In this document: one piece after another, positions 15,757-27,059 of the stretch
How the letters are laid out: each line of letters opens with the position of its first letter
Numbering within the stretch: the stretch's first letter is position 1
Assembly: GCF_016924665.1 (NCBI RefSeq)
Contig: NZ_JAFFJT010000018.1
Span: 1-64,000, forward strand
DNA: 64,000 bases
Reading direction: 5' to 3'
From: Nocardioides sp. SYSU D00038
GTDB taxonomy: Bacteria > Actinomycetota > Actinomycetes > Propionibacteriales > Nocardioidaceae
Translations under genes and position numbers: made by a program
Notes under the pieces: model-generated
The model's database searches: none
What the model saw: only the letters and a program-made list of their open reading frames with translations
What the model was told of the DNA's origin: nothing

Positions 15757-16554
15757 ATGTCCTACACCGAGAGGTTCAACGTCTCGGTATCCGGGGCCGC
15801 GAACGGCCCCGCGATGGTCTTCGCCCACGGATTCGGGTGCGACCAGCGCATGTGGCGCCACGTCGTGCCGGAGTTCGAGCCCGACCACCGTGTGGTCCTC
15901 TTCGACCTGCCCGGCATGGGCGGGTCCGTCCCCGACTCCTACGACGTCGAGCGGCACGCTTCGCTCGACGGCTACGCCGACGACCTGGTCGACCTGCTCC
16001 GCGAGCTCGACCTCGGGCCCGCGCTGCTCGTGGCCCACTCGGTCTCGGCGATGATCAGCGTGCTCGTCCAGCAGCGGGCCCCCGAGCTCGTCGAGCGGCT
16101 GGTGCTGGTCGGCCCCTCGGCGCGCTACCTCGACGACGACGGCTACCAGGGCGGCTTCGCCCGCCAGGACGTCCTCGACCTGCTGGACCTGATGGAGAAC
16201 AACCACTTCGGCTGGCAGGCGCCGCTCGCGGGGATGGTGATGGGCGACCCCGACGCTCCCCACCTGACCGCCGAGATGGAGGACAACTTCTGCCGCACCC
16301 GACCCGAGGTCGCGCGCCGGTTCGCGGCGGTCACCTTCCTCGGCGACAACCGCGCCGACCTGCCCGGCGTCACGGTGCCCACCCTGGTGCTCCAGTGCGA
16401 GCGCGACTCGATCGCACCGGTCAGCGCCGGGCGCTACGTCGCGGAGTCGATCCCCGACGCGCGGCTGGTGCTCCTCGACACCACCGGCCACTGCCCCCAG
16501 CTCAGCGTTCCCGACGCGACGTCCCAGGCGATCAGGTCGTTCCTGACGCCGTGA
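15757..16554 (+). CDS. RsbQ-like alpha/beta-hydrolase
   Basis: 265-residue hydrolase with nucleophile Ser95 in AHSVSAM, acid in CERDSIAP and His in TTGHCPQ, thus a full triad. The sequence style (FAHGFGCDQRMWR near the N-terminus, HSVSAMIS at the elbow) is that of RsbQ and the related KAI2/D14 group. In Bacillus subtilis RsbQ is required to activate the phosphatase RsbP in energy stress. Here it overlaps by 4 nt (GTGA) a PAS-PP2C phosphatase gene, exactly the rsbQ-rsbP order, which is strong support. Its small-molecule ligand is unknown. The downstream anti-anti-sigma target is not in the window. Confidence 0.9.
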   Translation: MSYTERFNVSVSGAANGPAMVFAHGFGCDQRMWRHVVPEFEPDHRVVLFDLPGMGGSVPDSYDVERHASLDGYADDLVDLLRELDLGPALLVAHSVSAMISVLVQQRAPELVERLVLVGPSARYLDDDGYQGGFARQDVLDLLDLMENNHFGWQAPLAGMVMGDPDAPHLTAEMEDNFCRTRPEVARRFAAVTFLGDNRADLPGVTVPTLVLQCERDSIAPVSAGRYVAESIPDARLVLLDTTGHCPQLSVPDATSQAIRSFLTP

Positions 16555-17684
16555 CCGTCGAGGACCTCTTCGAGCTCGCGCCCTGCGGCTACGTGGTCCT
16601 CGACCGGGACCACCGCGTCGTCCGGGCCAACCGGGCGTTCGGGCGCCTCGTCGGTCGCCCGGTCGAGGAGGTGGTCGCCGACTGGCGCTTCCCCCGGCTG
16701 CTCCCCGTCGCCGCCCGGATCTACTTCGAGACCCACCTCCAGCCGGCGCTCGACCTCCACGGCCACTTCGACGAGGTAGCGCTGGAGGTGGTGCGTCCCG
16801 ACGGCGAGCGGGTGCCGGTGCTTGTCAGCGCCAACATCGACGACGAGGCGATCCGGGTCATCGTCTTCGAGGCGCGGCACCGCCGTACCTTCGAGACCAA
16901 CCTCCTGCACGCCACCCAGGAGGCCGAGCGGGCCCGGGCCGAGGCGACCGCCAGCGCCCAGCGGCTGCAGCAGACGCTGATCCCGCCGACGCCGCCGCGG
17001 GTGCCCGGCCTCGACATCGCCGCGGCGTACCGTCCCGCCGGCGACGGCAGTGTGGTGGGCGGCGACTTCTACGACGTCTTCCAGGTCTCGCCGACCGGCT
17101 GGATCGTGGTGGTCGGCGACGTGGAGGGCAAGGGCATCCGCGCCGCCGCGGTGACCGCCTTCGTCCGCGACCAGCTGCGCGCCCTGGCCATGCAGCACGA
17201 CGACCCCGCCGACGTGCTCCGGGGGCTGAACGCGACCCTGCTAGCCCACGACGTCGAGCACTTCTGCACCCTGGCGCTGGTCCGGGTCGACCCCGACGCC
17301 GACGGGTGCCGGGTGCGCCTGGCCCTCGGCGGGCACCCGCGACCGATGACCAGCGGTGCCGACGGCAGCGTGGTGGAGGTGGGGACGCCCGGCACCCTCG
17401 TCGGCGTCTTCCCCGAGCCGGTCTTCACCACCGTCGACCTCGACCTCGCCGACCGCACGCTGGTTCTCTTCACCGACGGCGTGACCGAGGCCCGCGACGA
17501 GGAGGGCCTGTACGGCGAGCAACGGCTCGCCGCCCTGGTCGGCCGCGCCGCGGGTCGGACCGCCGAGGAGCAGGTCGCGACGATCGTCGGGGAGATCCTG
17601 GCCTTCCAGGGCGACGTGGCGGCCGACGACATCGCCGTGGTGGCGCTGTCACCCGCACCCCTGCCGCTCCCGCCACAATCTTGA
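16551..17684 (+). CDS. RsbP-like PAS-PP2C (SpoIIE) serine phosphatase
   Basis: 377 residues. A PAS domain (about 1-115) and a short coiled coil (118-142: rich in Ala, Glu, Arg) lead into a PP2C/SpoIIE phosphatase domain with GGDFYDVF and VGDVEGKGIRAA (metal-binding Asp residues), LALGGHP, and the C-terminal metal-site motif TDGVTEAR...DDIAVV. It would dephosphorylate an anti-anti-sigma factor (RsbV type) and free a stress sigma factor. Translation is coupled to the rsbQ-like gene by a 4-nt overlap. The PAS domain lacks the Cys motif of LOV photoreceptors, so light sensing is unlikely. Its stop codon lies inside the FurA box of the next operon. Confidence 0.9.
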   Translation: MTVEDLFELAPCGYVVLDRDHRVVRANRAFGRLVGRPVEEVVADWRFPRLLPVAARIYFETHLQPALDLHGHFDEVALEVVRPDGERVPVLVSANIDDEAIRVIVFEARHRRTFETNLLHATQEAERARAEATASAQRLQQTLIPPTPPRVPGLDIAAAYRPAGDGSVVGGDFYDVFQVSPTGWIVVVGDVEGKGIRAAAVTAFVRDQLRALAMQHDDPADVLRGLNATLLAHDVEHFCTLALVRVDPDADGCRVRLALGGHPRPMTSGADGSVVEVGTPGTLVGVFPEPVFTTVDLDLADRTLVLFTDGVTEARDEEGLYGEQRLAALVGRAAGRTAEEQVATIVGEILAFQGDVAADDIAVVALSPAPLPLPPQS

Positions 17685-17709
17685 ACCATTCCAGTAAACC
17701 TGCCATGCT
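17679..17709 (+). promoter_or_regulatory. FurA box and leaderless promoter of furA-katG
   Basis: The AT-rich stretch at 17679-17698 (TCTTGAACCATTCCAGTAAA) closely resembles the FurA operator known upstream of mycobacterial and streptomycete furA-katG. It contains the -35 hexamer TTGAAC (17681-17686). With a 17-bp spacer comes the -10 CATGCT (17704-17709), then six bases to the furA GTG. FurA bound here would block its own promoter; peroxide would relieve it. Confidence 0.8.
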
Positions 17710-17715
17710 GAGCCC

Positions 17716-20446
<2,731 letters not shown>

Positions 20447-20615
20447 TCCTGGCCTGATCCTGCCCTGCCCCTGCCGACCTCCGAGTCCGGGCGGCCCCCC
20501 CCGGGCGGCCGGCCGCGGGGGGTTGCGGGTGTCAGCCCTCGCGCACCCGGCTCCCTCCCGACCCCGTCGCCCGCCCCCCCCGCCGGGGGCGCCCGGACTC
20601 GTTGGTTTCCGGGTC
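20447..20615. terminator. intergenic inverted repeat with a copied hutU tail
   Basis: This 169-bp gap between convergent katG and hutU holds perfect 12-base arms CGAGTCCGGGCG (20482-20493) and its complement (20590-20601), with long C and G runs inside, a plausible two-way terminator. Within it, 20526-20547 matches the hutU 3' end at 20610-20631 in 21 of 22 positions, a local partial duplication. Right after the katG stop an 11-bp piece (GGCCTGATCCT) is repeated in tandem. Confidence 0.6.
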
Positions 20616-22289
20616 TCAGCCCTCGCGCACCGGGATCCGCACCCGGCGCTCGGCGGCGACCTCGACCGCGCGGTCGTAGCCGGCGTCGACGTGGCGGATC
20701 ACGCCCATGCCGGGGTCGTTGGTGAGCACCCGCTCGATCTTCTGCGCGGCGAGCTCGGTGCCGTCGGCGACGCAGACCTGTCCGGCGTGCAGGGAGCGGC
20801 CCATGCCGACGCCGCCGCCGTGGTGGAACGACACCCAGGTCGCGCCGGAGGCGGTGTTGACGAGCGCGTTGAGGATCGCCCAGTCGGCGATGGCGTCGGA
20901 GCCGTCGAGCATGCCCTCGGTCTCGCGGTACGGCGACGCCACCGACCCGCAGTCGAGGTGGTCGCGGCCGATCACGATCGGCGCCCTCAGCTCGCCGCTG
21001 GCGACCATCTCGTTGAACCGCAGGCCCGCGAGGTGGCGCTCGCCGTAGCCCAGCCAGCAGATCCGGGCCGGCAGACCCTGGTACTGCACCCGCTCGCCCG
21101 CCATGGTGATCCACTTCCGCAGCCGCGCGTCGTCGGGGAACAGCTCGAGGATCGCCCGGTCGGTGGCTTCGATGTCGGCCGGATCGCCCGAGAGCGCGGC
21201 CCACCGGAACGGACCGCGACCCTCGCAGAACAGCGGCCGGATGTAGGCCGGCACGAAGCCGGGGAACTCGAAGGCCCGGTCGTAGCCGCCCTTGCGCGCC
21301 TCGTCGCGGATCGAGTTGCCGTAGTCGAAGACCTCGGCCCCCCGGTCCTGGAACCCCACCATCGCCCGCACGTGGGCGGCCATCGAGGCCTGCGCGTCCT
21401 TGGTGAAGCCCTCGGGGTCGCGGTCGGCGGCGTCGGCCCAGTCGCCCACCGCGATGCCGATCGGCAGGTAGCTCAGCGGGTCGTGGGCCGAGGTCTGGTC
21501 GGTCACCACGTCGATCGGGGCGTCCATCTCCAGCAGCCGCGGGAACACCTCGGCGGCGTTGCCGAGCAGGCCGATCGAGAGCGGCCGCCGCTCGTCGCGC
21601 GCGGCGACGGCGCGGGCCACGGCGTCCTCCACCGAGTCGGCCTGCTCGTCGAGGTAGCCGTGCTCGATCCGGCGGGTGATCCGGGCCTGGTCGACCTCGA
21701 CGCAGATCGCCACGCCGTCGTTCATCGTCACCGCGAGCGGTTGGGCGCCGCCCATCCCGCCCAACCCGGCGGTCAGGGTGATGGTGCCGGCCAGGGTGCC
21801 CCCGAAGCGCTTGTCGGCGACCGCCGCGAAGGTCTCGAAGGTGCCCTGGAGGATGCCCTGGGTGCCGATGTAGATCCACGACCCGGCGGTCATCTGCCCG
21901 TACATGGTCAGGCCGAGGTCCTCGAGTCGGCGGAACTCCTCCCAGTTGGCCCAGTCGCCCACCAGGTTGGAGTTGGCGATCAGCACCCGGGGCGCCCACT
22001 CGTGGGTGCGCATCACGCCGACCGGCTTGCCCGACTGCACGAGCAGCGTCTCGTCGTCGCGCAGGTCGCGCAGGGTCCGCACGAGGGCGTCGTACGCCTC
22101 CCAGCTGCGGGCGGCGCGACCGGTGCCGCCGTAGACGACGAGGTCCTCGGGCCGCTCGGCGACCTCGGGGTCGAGGTTGTTCATCAGCATCCGCAACGGC
22201 GCCTCGGTCTGCCACGACCGGGCCGTCAGGTCGGTGCCGGTGGCGGCATGGATGGGGAGGCGGGGGTTGACGCCATCAGGCACGTTCAT
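20616..22289 (-). CDS. hutU: urocanate hydratase
   Basis: Second step of histidine degradation: hydrates urocanate to 4-imidazolone-5-propionate using tightly bound NAD+. 557 residues, full length. Recognisable motifs are [11 protein letters not shown] near the N-terminus, GKPVGVM, the NAD-binding segment [24 protein letters not shown], the Cys-containing segment [10 protein letters not shown], and [11 protein letters not shown]. The ATG at 22289 overlaps the hutH stop by 4 nt (ATGA), so translation is coupled. The other genes of the pathway (hutI and a formimidoyl-glutamate hydrolase) are not in the window. Confidence 0.97.
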   Translation of the reverse strand: MNVPDGVNPRLPIHAATGTDLTARSWQTEAPLRMLMNNLDPEVAERPEDLVVYGGTGRAARSWEAYDALVRTLRDLRDDETLLVQSGKPVGVMRTHEWAPRVLIANSNLVGDWANWEEFRRLEDLGLTMYGQMTAGSWIYIGTQGILQGTFETFAAVADKRFGGTLAGTITLTAGLGGMGGAQPLAVTMNDGVAICVEVDQARITRRIEHGYLDEQADSVEDAVARAVAARDERRPLSIGLLGNAAEVFPRLLEMDAPIDVVTDQTSAHDPLSYLPIGIAVGDWADAADRDPEGFTKDAQASMAAHVRAMVGFQDRGAEVFDYGNSIRDEARKGGYDRAFEFPGFVPAYIRPLFCEGRGPFRWAALSGDPADIEATDRAILELFPDDARLRKWITMAGERVQYQGLPARICWLGYGERHLAGLRFNEMVASGELRAPIVIGRDHLDCGSVASPYRETEGMLDGSDAIADWAILNALVNTASGATWVSFHHGGGVGMGRSLHAGQVCVADGTELAAQKIERVLTNDPGMGVIRHVDAGYDRAVEVAAERRVRIPVREG

Positions 22290-23833
22290 GCGAGCTCTCC
22301 GATCACTTCTTCGGCGGCGGTGACGACGGCGCCCGAGGCGACCAGCCCGACGGCGGCCTCGATCTCGGGGGCCAGGTGGCGGTCGGGGCCGGGGCCGGGC
22401 ACGCCGTTCCCGCGCAGCAGGGCGACGACGGCTCCGGTCGCCGGCGACGGCTCCAGCGGGGATCGCAGGTCGAGGGCCCGGGCGGCGGTGAGCACCTCGA
22501 TCGCTACCACCCGGGTCAGCCCGTCGACGGCGCGGCGCAGCTTGCGGGCGGCCGACCAACCCATGGAGACGTGGTCCTCCTGCATCGCGCTGCTGGGGAT
22601 CGAGTCGACGCTGGCCGGCGCGGCCAGCCGCTTGAGCTCCGAGACGATCGCGGCCTGGGTGTACTGGGCGATCATCAGGCCGCTGTCGACGCCGGGGTCG
22701 TGGGCGAGGAACGGCGGCAGCCCGTGGCTGCGGGCCTTGTCGAGGAAGCGGTCGCTGCGACGCTCGCTGATCGAGGCGACGTCGGCGGCGACGATCGCGA
22801 GGAAGTCGAGCACGTAGGCCACCGGGGCGCCGTGGAAGTTGCCGTTGCTCTCGACGCGGCCCTCCTCGGCGAGCACGACGGGGTTGTCGACGGCCGACGC
22901 CAGCTCGCGTGCGGCCACCAGTGCCGCGTGGTCGACGGTGTCGCGGGCGGCGCCGTGGACCTGGGGCGAGCAGCGCAGCGAGTAGGCGTCCTGCACCCGG
23001 TTGCAGTCGGGACCGCGGTGCGAGGCCACGATGCCGGAATCGCGCAGCAGCGCGGTGAGGTTCGCCGCCGCGGCGGCCTGGCCCGGGTGCGGCCGGATCG
23101 CCTGGAGGTCGGTGGCGAAGACCCGGTCGGTGGCGAGCTGGCCCTCCACCGACATCGCCGCGGCGACGTCGGCGGTGCGCAGCAGGCGGCGCAGGTCGGT
23201 GATCGCCAGCACCAGCATCCCGAGCATGCCGTCGGTGCCGTTGATCAGGGCCAGGCCCTCCTTGGCCGCCAGCTCGACCGGGCGCAGCCCGGCCTCGGCC
23301 AGAGCCTCCGCCGCCGGTCGCAGCACGCCCGCGGCGTCGCGCACCGGACCCTCGCCCATCAACGCCAGGGCGCAGTGGGCCAGCGGCGCGAGGTCGCCGG
23401 AGCAGCCGAGCGAGCCGTACTCGTGGACCACCGGCGTGATGCCGTGGCTCAGCAGGCCGGCGAGCAGCTCGGCGGTCTCGCGGCGCACGCCGGTGCGGCC
23501 GGTGGCGAGCGTCGAGAGGCGCAGCAGCATCAGCGCCCGCACCACCTCGCGCTCGACCTCGGGGCCCGAGCCGGCGGCGTGGGAGCGCACCAACGAGCGC
23601 TGCAGCTGGGCCCGCATCTCGGTGGGGATGTGGCGGGTGGCGAGGGCCCCGAAGCCGGTGGAGATGCCGTACGCCGGGGTGGGCGCGGCGGCCAGCTCGT
23701 CGACCACCGCCCGGGCCCGGTCGACGGCGGCGAGCGCGTCCTCGCCGAGCGCGACCGTGGCCTCGTGGCGGGCCACCGCGACGACGTCCTCGAACGAGAC
23801 CGGACCCGTGCCCACGACCACCGTTGCTGCCAT
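22286..23833 (-). CDS. hutH: histidine ammonia-lyase
   Basis: First step of histidine breakdown: histidine to trans-urocanate plus ammonia. 515 residues. The N-terminal [10 protein letters not shown] loop carries the catalytic Tyr. The electrophilic MIO group forms from the tripeptide in [14 protein letters not shown]; here the first residue is Cys instead of the commoner Ala, a variant I recall from streptomycete histidases. Further conserved parts are [14 protein letters not shown] and the Asn in SNGNFHG, and the C-terminal QEDHVSMG. Order iclR-hutH-hutU, all on the minus strand, with 32 bp between iclR and hutH. Confidence 0.97.
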   Translation of the reverse strand: MAATVVVGTGPVSFEDVVAVARHEATVALGEDALAAVDRARAVVDELAAAPTPAYGISTGFGALATRHIPTEMRAQLQRSLVRSHAAGSGPEVEREVVRALMLLRLSTLATGRTGVRRETAELLAGLLSHGITPVVHEYGSLGCSGDLAPLAHCALALMGEGPVRDAAGVLRPAAEALAEAGLRPVELAAKEGLALINGTDGMLGMLVLAITDLRRLLRTADVAAAMSVEGQLATDRVFATDLQAIRPHPGQAAAAANLTALLRDSGIVASHRGPDCNRVQDAYSLRCSPQVHGAARDTVDHAALVAARELASAVDNPVVLAEEGRVESNGNFHGAPVAYVLDFLAIVAADVASISERRSDRFLDKARSHGLPPFLAHDPGVDSGLMIAQYTQAAIVSELKRLAAPASVDSIPSSAMQEDHVSMGWSAARKLRRAVDGLTRVVAIEVLTAARALDLRSPLEPSPATGAVVALLRGNGVPGPGPDRHLAPEIEAAVGLVASGAVVTAAEEVIGELA

Positions 23834-23865
23834 GGCCCCATCCTTGGCCGGGCGGGGTGGTGGGG

Positions 23866-24657
23866 CTAGGGGCGGCCGCGCCCGCGCGTCTCGGATGTGA
23901 GACCGCGGTCCCCGCCGATCCGGCGGGTCAGGATCTCTGCGGTGCCGGTGACCTCGGCGGCCAGTGGCGCCGGGTCGGCCACCTCGGCGGCGGGGTAGGT
24001 CACGGCCACCGCGGCGACCGGGTGGCCGTTGTGGTCGTGCACGGCCCGCGCCACGCTGGCCAGGCCCGGGCTGACCTCGCCGTCCTCGACGGCGTGGCCG
24101 CGCTGCCGAGCCTCGCCGAGCAGCCGGCGCAGGGCGCTCAGCGACCGCGGCCCGACCCCGAGGCGGTCGACGAAGTCGTCGGGCGTCGGGTAGAGCGCCC
24201 GCACCTGCGCCGCCGGCAGCCCCGCGAGGATCGCCCGGCCGCTCGCGGTCAGGTGCGCCGGCAGCCGCACGCCGACGTCGGTCACCAGCGGGGGCCGGCC
24301 CGGCGCCCGCTCCTCGAGCAGGTACAGGACGTCGCGACCGTGGAGCACGGCCAGGTGGGCCGACTGCCCGGTGCGGTCGACCAGCACCGTCAGCGGCCGG
24401 CGGGCCAGCCGCTGCAGCGGCGCCTGGCGGGTGAATCCGGTGCCGACCTCGAACGCGGCCAGCCCGAGCCCGTAGCGCTGCTCGTCGGCGAGGTGCACCA
24501 CGAAGCCCTCGGCCACCATGGCGGCCAGCAGGTGGTAGGCCGAGCTCCGCGGCAGCTCGCAGGCCCGGGCGATCCGGGCCAGCGGCACCGGGTCGGGCTG
24601 GCTGGCCAGGAACCGCAGCACCCGCAGCGCACGGGTCGCGGCCGGCACCTGGGGCAT
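23866..24657 (-). CDS. IclR-family regulator of the hut operon
   Basis: 263-residue IclR protein with an N-terminal winged HTH (residues 5-65: [11 protein letters not shown]...[22 protein letters not shown]) and a C-terminal effector domain (80-250) with GRAILAGLP and the HPVAAVAV signature. The start is the ATG at 24657; the frame stays open upstream only because the tandem array there is open in every frame. A GAGAGG lies 12 nt before it. As first gene of the iclR-hutH-hutU operon it most likely senses urocanate or histidine. Its operator may lie in the unusual upstream region with the palindrome and tandem repeats. Confidence 0.88.
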   Translation of the reverse strand: MPQVPAATRALRVLRFLASQPDPVPLARIARACELPRSSAYHLLAAMVAEGFVVHLADEQRYGLGLAAFEVGTGFTRQAPLQRLARRPLTVLVDRTGQSAHLAVLHGRDVLYLLEERAPGRPPLVTDVGVRLPAHLTASGRAILAGLPAAQVRALYPTPDDFVDRLGVGPRSLSALRRLLGEARQRGHAVEDGEVSPGLASVARAVHDHNGHPVAAVAVTYPAAEVADPAPLAAEVTGTAEILTRRIGGDRGLTSETRGRGRP

Positions 24658-24688
24658 GCGGGGCAGCCTCTCACGCGGTGCGGGGTGG

Positions 24689-24712
24689 GAATCCCCGGTC
24701 GACCGGGGATTC
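24689..24712. promoter_or_regulatory. 24-bp perfect palindrome upstream of the hut operon
   Basis: The half-site GAATCCCCGGTC is followed by its exact complement. It ends 32 bp before the IclR start and touches the tandem array. The 20-bp core is the same as at 5940-5959. Here it lies upstream of genes, not behind one, so it could be an operator; or it is a dispersed element unrelated to hut. Confidence 0.5.
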
Positions 24713-24713
24713 A

Positions 24714-24955
24714 ATCGACCGTAACCACGCGATTGAGGGGTTCTGGTCGTTGGGGGTGGTGGGGATCGACCGTAACTACGCGATCGAGGGGTTCTGGTCG
24801 TTGGGGGTGGTGGGGATCGACCGTAACCGCGCGATTGAGGGGTTCTGGTCGTTGGGGGTGGGGATCGACCGCAACCACGCGATCGAGGGGTTCTGGTCGT
24901 TGGGGGTGGTGGGAATCGACCGTAACCACGCGATTGAGGGGTTCTGGTCGTTTGG
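24714..24955. repeat. 51-bp tandem repeat array, 4.8 copies
   Basis: Units begin at 24714, 24765, 24816, 24864 and 24915; lengths are 51, 51, 48 and 51 bp, and the last copy is cut at about 41 bp. Each unit reads ATCGACCGTAAC, a CGAT(T/C)G block, then GGGGTTCTGGTCGTTG and a G/T-rich tail. Units 1 and 5 have A:T and units 2 and 4 have G:C at the same pair of a short stem (AATCG/CGATT versus GATCG/CGATC); unit 3 has a G:T. The step sizes are multiples of three and all frames are open, but no start with a ribosome binding site was found, so I treat it as non-coding. It may be a regulatory or structural repeat ahead of the hut operon. Confidence 0.85.
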
Positions 24956-25106
24956 GCGCGCGACGCCCGCGTCGCCGGACACCCCCCACAGCCCGCCAAC
25001 CCTCGGGACGCGGGGGGTGGATTCGCAGCGTGGCCACGGGATTCGGCCTCCGAACCTCCGGGCGACCTGCCGTTGACGGCCGGGCACTCGCCTGGCCGCG
25101 CCCAGC
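24956..25106. other. 151-bp intergenic stretch between the array and acyl-CoA dehydrogenase
   Basis: It contains a run of C and G tracts (CACCCCCC against GGGGGGTG at about 24980-25018, a possible hairpin) that could end the acyl-CoA dehydrogenase transcript. No gene was seen. Confidence 0.35.
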
Positions 25107-26273
25107 TCAGCGCGCGGTGATCGCCCCCGCGGCGTCGCTGTCGAGGCCCCGGCCGATGACCATCCGCTGGATCTGGTTGGTGCCCTCGAAGATCTGCATC
25201 ACCTTGGCCTCGCGCATGTAGCGCTCGACCGGGAAGTCGCGGGTGTAGCCGTAGCCGCCGAGCACCTGCACGGCGTCGGTGGTGACCCGCATCGCGTTGT
25301 CGGTGGCGACCAGCTTGGCGACCGAGGCCTCGCGGCCGAACGGCAGCCCGGCGTCCTTGAGGCGGGCGGCGTGCAGCACGGTCGCCCGGGCCGACTGCAC
25401 CGCGGCCTCCATGTCGGCCAGCACGAACGCGAGCCCCTGGTGGTCGATGATCCGGCGGCCGAAGGTCTCGCGCTGCTGGGCGTAGGCCACCGCCTGGTCG
25501 AGCGCGCCCTGGGCCAGGCCGGTGGCCACGGCGGCGATGCCGAGCCGCCCGGAGTCGAGGCCGGCGAGGGCGATCCGCAGGCCCTCGCCCTCGTCGCCGA
25601 GCCGGCGCTCGGCGGGCACGCGGACGTCGTCGAGGCGGATCGCGGTGGTGGGCGACCCGGTGAGCCCCATCTTGCGCTCGGGCGGGTCGGCGCTCAGGCC
25701 GGGGGAGTCAGCGGGCACCAGGAAGCAGGAGATGTCGCCGCGGCCGTCGCCGGTGCGGGCCATCACCTTGTAGAAGTCGGCCCGGCCGCCGTGCGTGGTC
25801 CAGGCCTTGGTGCCGCGGAGCACGTAGTCGTCGCCGTCGCGGCGGGCGGTGGTGCGCATCGCCGCAGGGTCGGAGCCGGCGTGCGGCTCGGAGAGGCAGT
25901 AGGCGCCGAGCAGCTCGCCGCCGAGCATCTCGGGCAGCCAGCGTCGCTGCTGCTCCTCGGTGCCCCGGGTCACCAACCCGAAGCACGACAGCGCGTGCAC
26001 CGAGACGCCGACGCCGACCGTGGCCCACACCGCACCCAGCTCCTCGAGCACCTGGAGGTAGACCTCGTACGGCACCCCGCCGCCACCGTGCTCCTCGGGG
26101 TAGGGCAGGCCGAGCAGGCCGGTGCGACCGAGCAGCCGGAACACCTCGCGGGGGAACTCCTCGTCGGCCTCCGCGGCCGCGGCGCGCGGGGCGAGCTCCT
26201 CGGCGGCGATGGTGCGGACCAGCCGCAGCAGGTCGGCGGCCTCGTCGGTGGGCAGCACGCGGCGGGCGGGCAT
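25107..26273 (-). CDS. acyl-CoA dehydrogenase
   Basis: FAD enzyme that introduces the alpha-beta double bond in acyl-CoA. 388 residues with all three domains. Signatures: YCLSEPHAGSD (FAD/substrate), the WTTHGGRAD loop, QRETFGRRI, and the C-terminal MQIFEGTNQIQRMVIGR, in which the Glu of FEGTNQ is the catalytic base. The ATG start has no strong ribosome binding site. It is divergent from a TetR gene 82 bp away, which probably controls it. Chain-length or branched-chain specificity is not clear by eye. No electron-transfer flavoprotein or thiolase genes are adjacent. Confidence 0.93.
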   Translation of the reverse strand: MPARRVLPTDEAADLLRLVRTIAAEELAPRAAAAEADEEFPREVFRLLGRTGLLGLPYPEEHGGGGVPYEVYLQVLEELGAVWATVGVGVSVHALSCFGLVTRGTEEQQRRWLPEMLGGELLGAYCLSEPHAGSDPAAMRTTARRDGDDYVLRGTKAWTTHGGRADFYKVMARTGDGRGDISCFLVPADSPGLSADPPERKMGLTGSPTTAIRLDDVRVPAERRLGDEGEGLRIALAGLDSGRLGIAAVATGLAQGALDQAVAYAQQRETFGRRIIDHQGLAFVLADMEAAVQSARATVLHAARLKDAGLPFGREASVAKLVATDNAMRVTTDAVQVLGGYGYTRDFPVERYMREAKVMQIFEGTNQIQRMVIGRGLDSDAAGAITAR

Positions 26274-26355
26274 TCGGGCTCCTCGGTGGCTCGTCAGCGG
26301 TACTCAGGTACGTCTCACGGTACTGGCGTCGGCCGGCGCCCACTAGGGTGCGGGG
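26274..26355. promoter_or_regulatory. divergent promoter region with GGTACT repeats
   Basis: Between the acyl-CoA dehydrogenase and TetR genes lie two CGGTACT copies around 26297 and 26319 and a GGTAC between them, spaced like a TetR operator. TAGGGT (26344-26349) lies six bases before the TetR GTG, giving a leaderless promoter. The operator role is inferred. Confidence 0.45.
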
Positions 26356-26946
26356 GTGCCGCGGACAGCCGACAGGACCACCCGACGCCAGGACGAGCTC
26401 CTCGACCAGCTGGTCGAGCTCTACCTCGCGGAGGGCTTCCTGCGCTTCGGGGTCGGCGACCTGGCCGCCCGGCTGCGCTGCTCGCGCAGCACGCTCTACC
26501 TGGTGGCGGCCAGCAAGGAGCAGCTGGTGGTGGCGGCGACCCGGCGGTTCTTCCGGCGGGCCGCGGAGCGGATCGAGGCCGAGGTGCAGGCCGAGCCCGA
26601 CGCCGGGCGACGGCTCGAGGTCTACCTCCGCGCGGTCGCCCGCGAGCTGGGCCCCGCGGGCGAGCGGTTCTACGCCGACCTGGCGGCGTTCGCGCCGGCC
26701 GCGGAGCTCTACGCCGAGAACACCCGGCACGCCGCCCGCCGAGCCCAGGACCTGGTGGCCGAGGGCGTGGCCGACGGCTCGCTGCGCGACGTCGACCCGG
26801 CGTTCGTGGGCGCCGCCGTGGCCCAGCTGATGCGGGCCATCCAGGCCGGCGCGATCGCCGACCTGACCGGGCTCGACGACGCCCGCGCCTACGAGGCGCT
26901 CGCCGACCTGCTGGTGCACGGCCTGCGTCGCCCCGGAGCCCGGTGA
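26356..26946 (+). CDS. TetR-family transcriptional regulator
   Basis: 196 residues. The HTH (about 15-60) reads LVELYLAEGFLRFGVGDLAARLRCSRSTLYLVAASKEQL, with the typical TLY...K recognition-helix end. The ligand-binding helices follow (70-190). GTG start after a TAGGGT box. Divergent from acyl-CoA dehydrogenase, which it probably represses until an acyl-CoA or related lipid ligand binds; this is typical for such pairs but not shown here. Confidence 0.9.
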   Translation: MPRTADRTTRRQDELLDQLVELYLAEGFLRFGVGDLAARLRCSRSTLYLVAASKEQLVVAATRRFFRRAAERIEAEVQAEPDAGRRLEVYLRAVARELGPAGERFYADLAAFAPAAELYAENTRHAARRAQDLVAEGVADGSLRDVDPAFVGAAVAQLMRAIQAGAIADLTGLDDARAYEALADLLVHGLRRPGAR

Positions 26947-27059
26947 GTCCGGGCGTGGACCTCGGTCGGCGCCGTCCGCGTGCAGTGACTACGGTTCTGG
27001 TGGTGGCCGGACCGGACCGGTGCGGCCGCGGCACGGCGAGATGAGGATGGTGGCCTGAC

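Noticed and set aside
24714..24955. CRISPR array
   Set aside because: The units are directly adjacent with no unique spacers, and there are no cas genes.
24678..25076. A protein encoded by the 51-bp array (17-residue repeats)
   Set aside because: All frames on both strands are open, there is no ribosome binding site, and the end runs into low-complexity sequence; coding cannot be excluded but is not supported.
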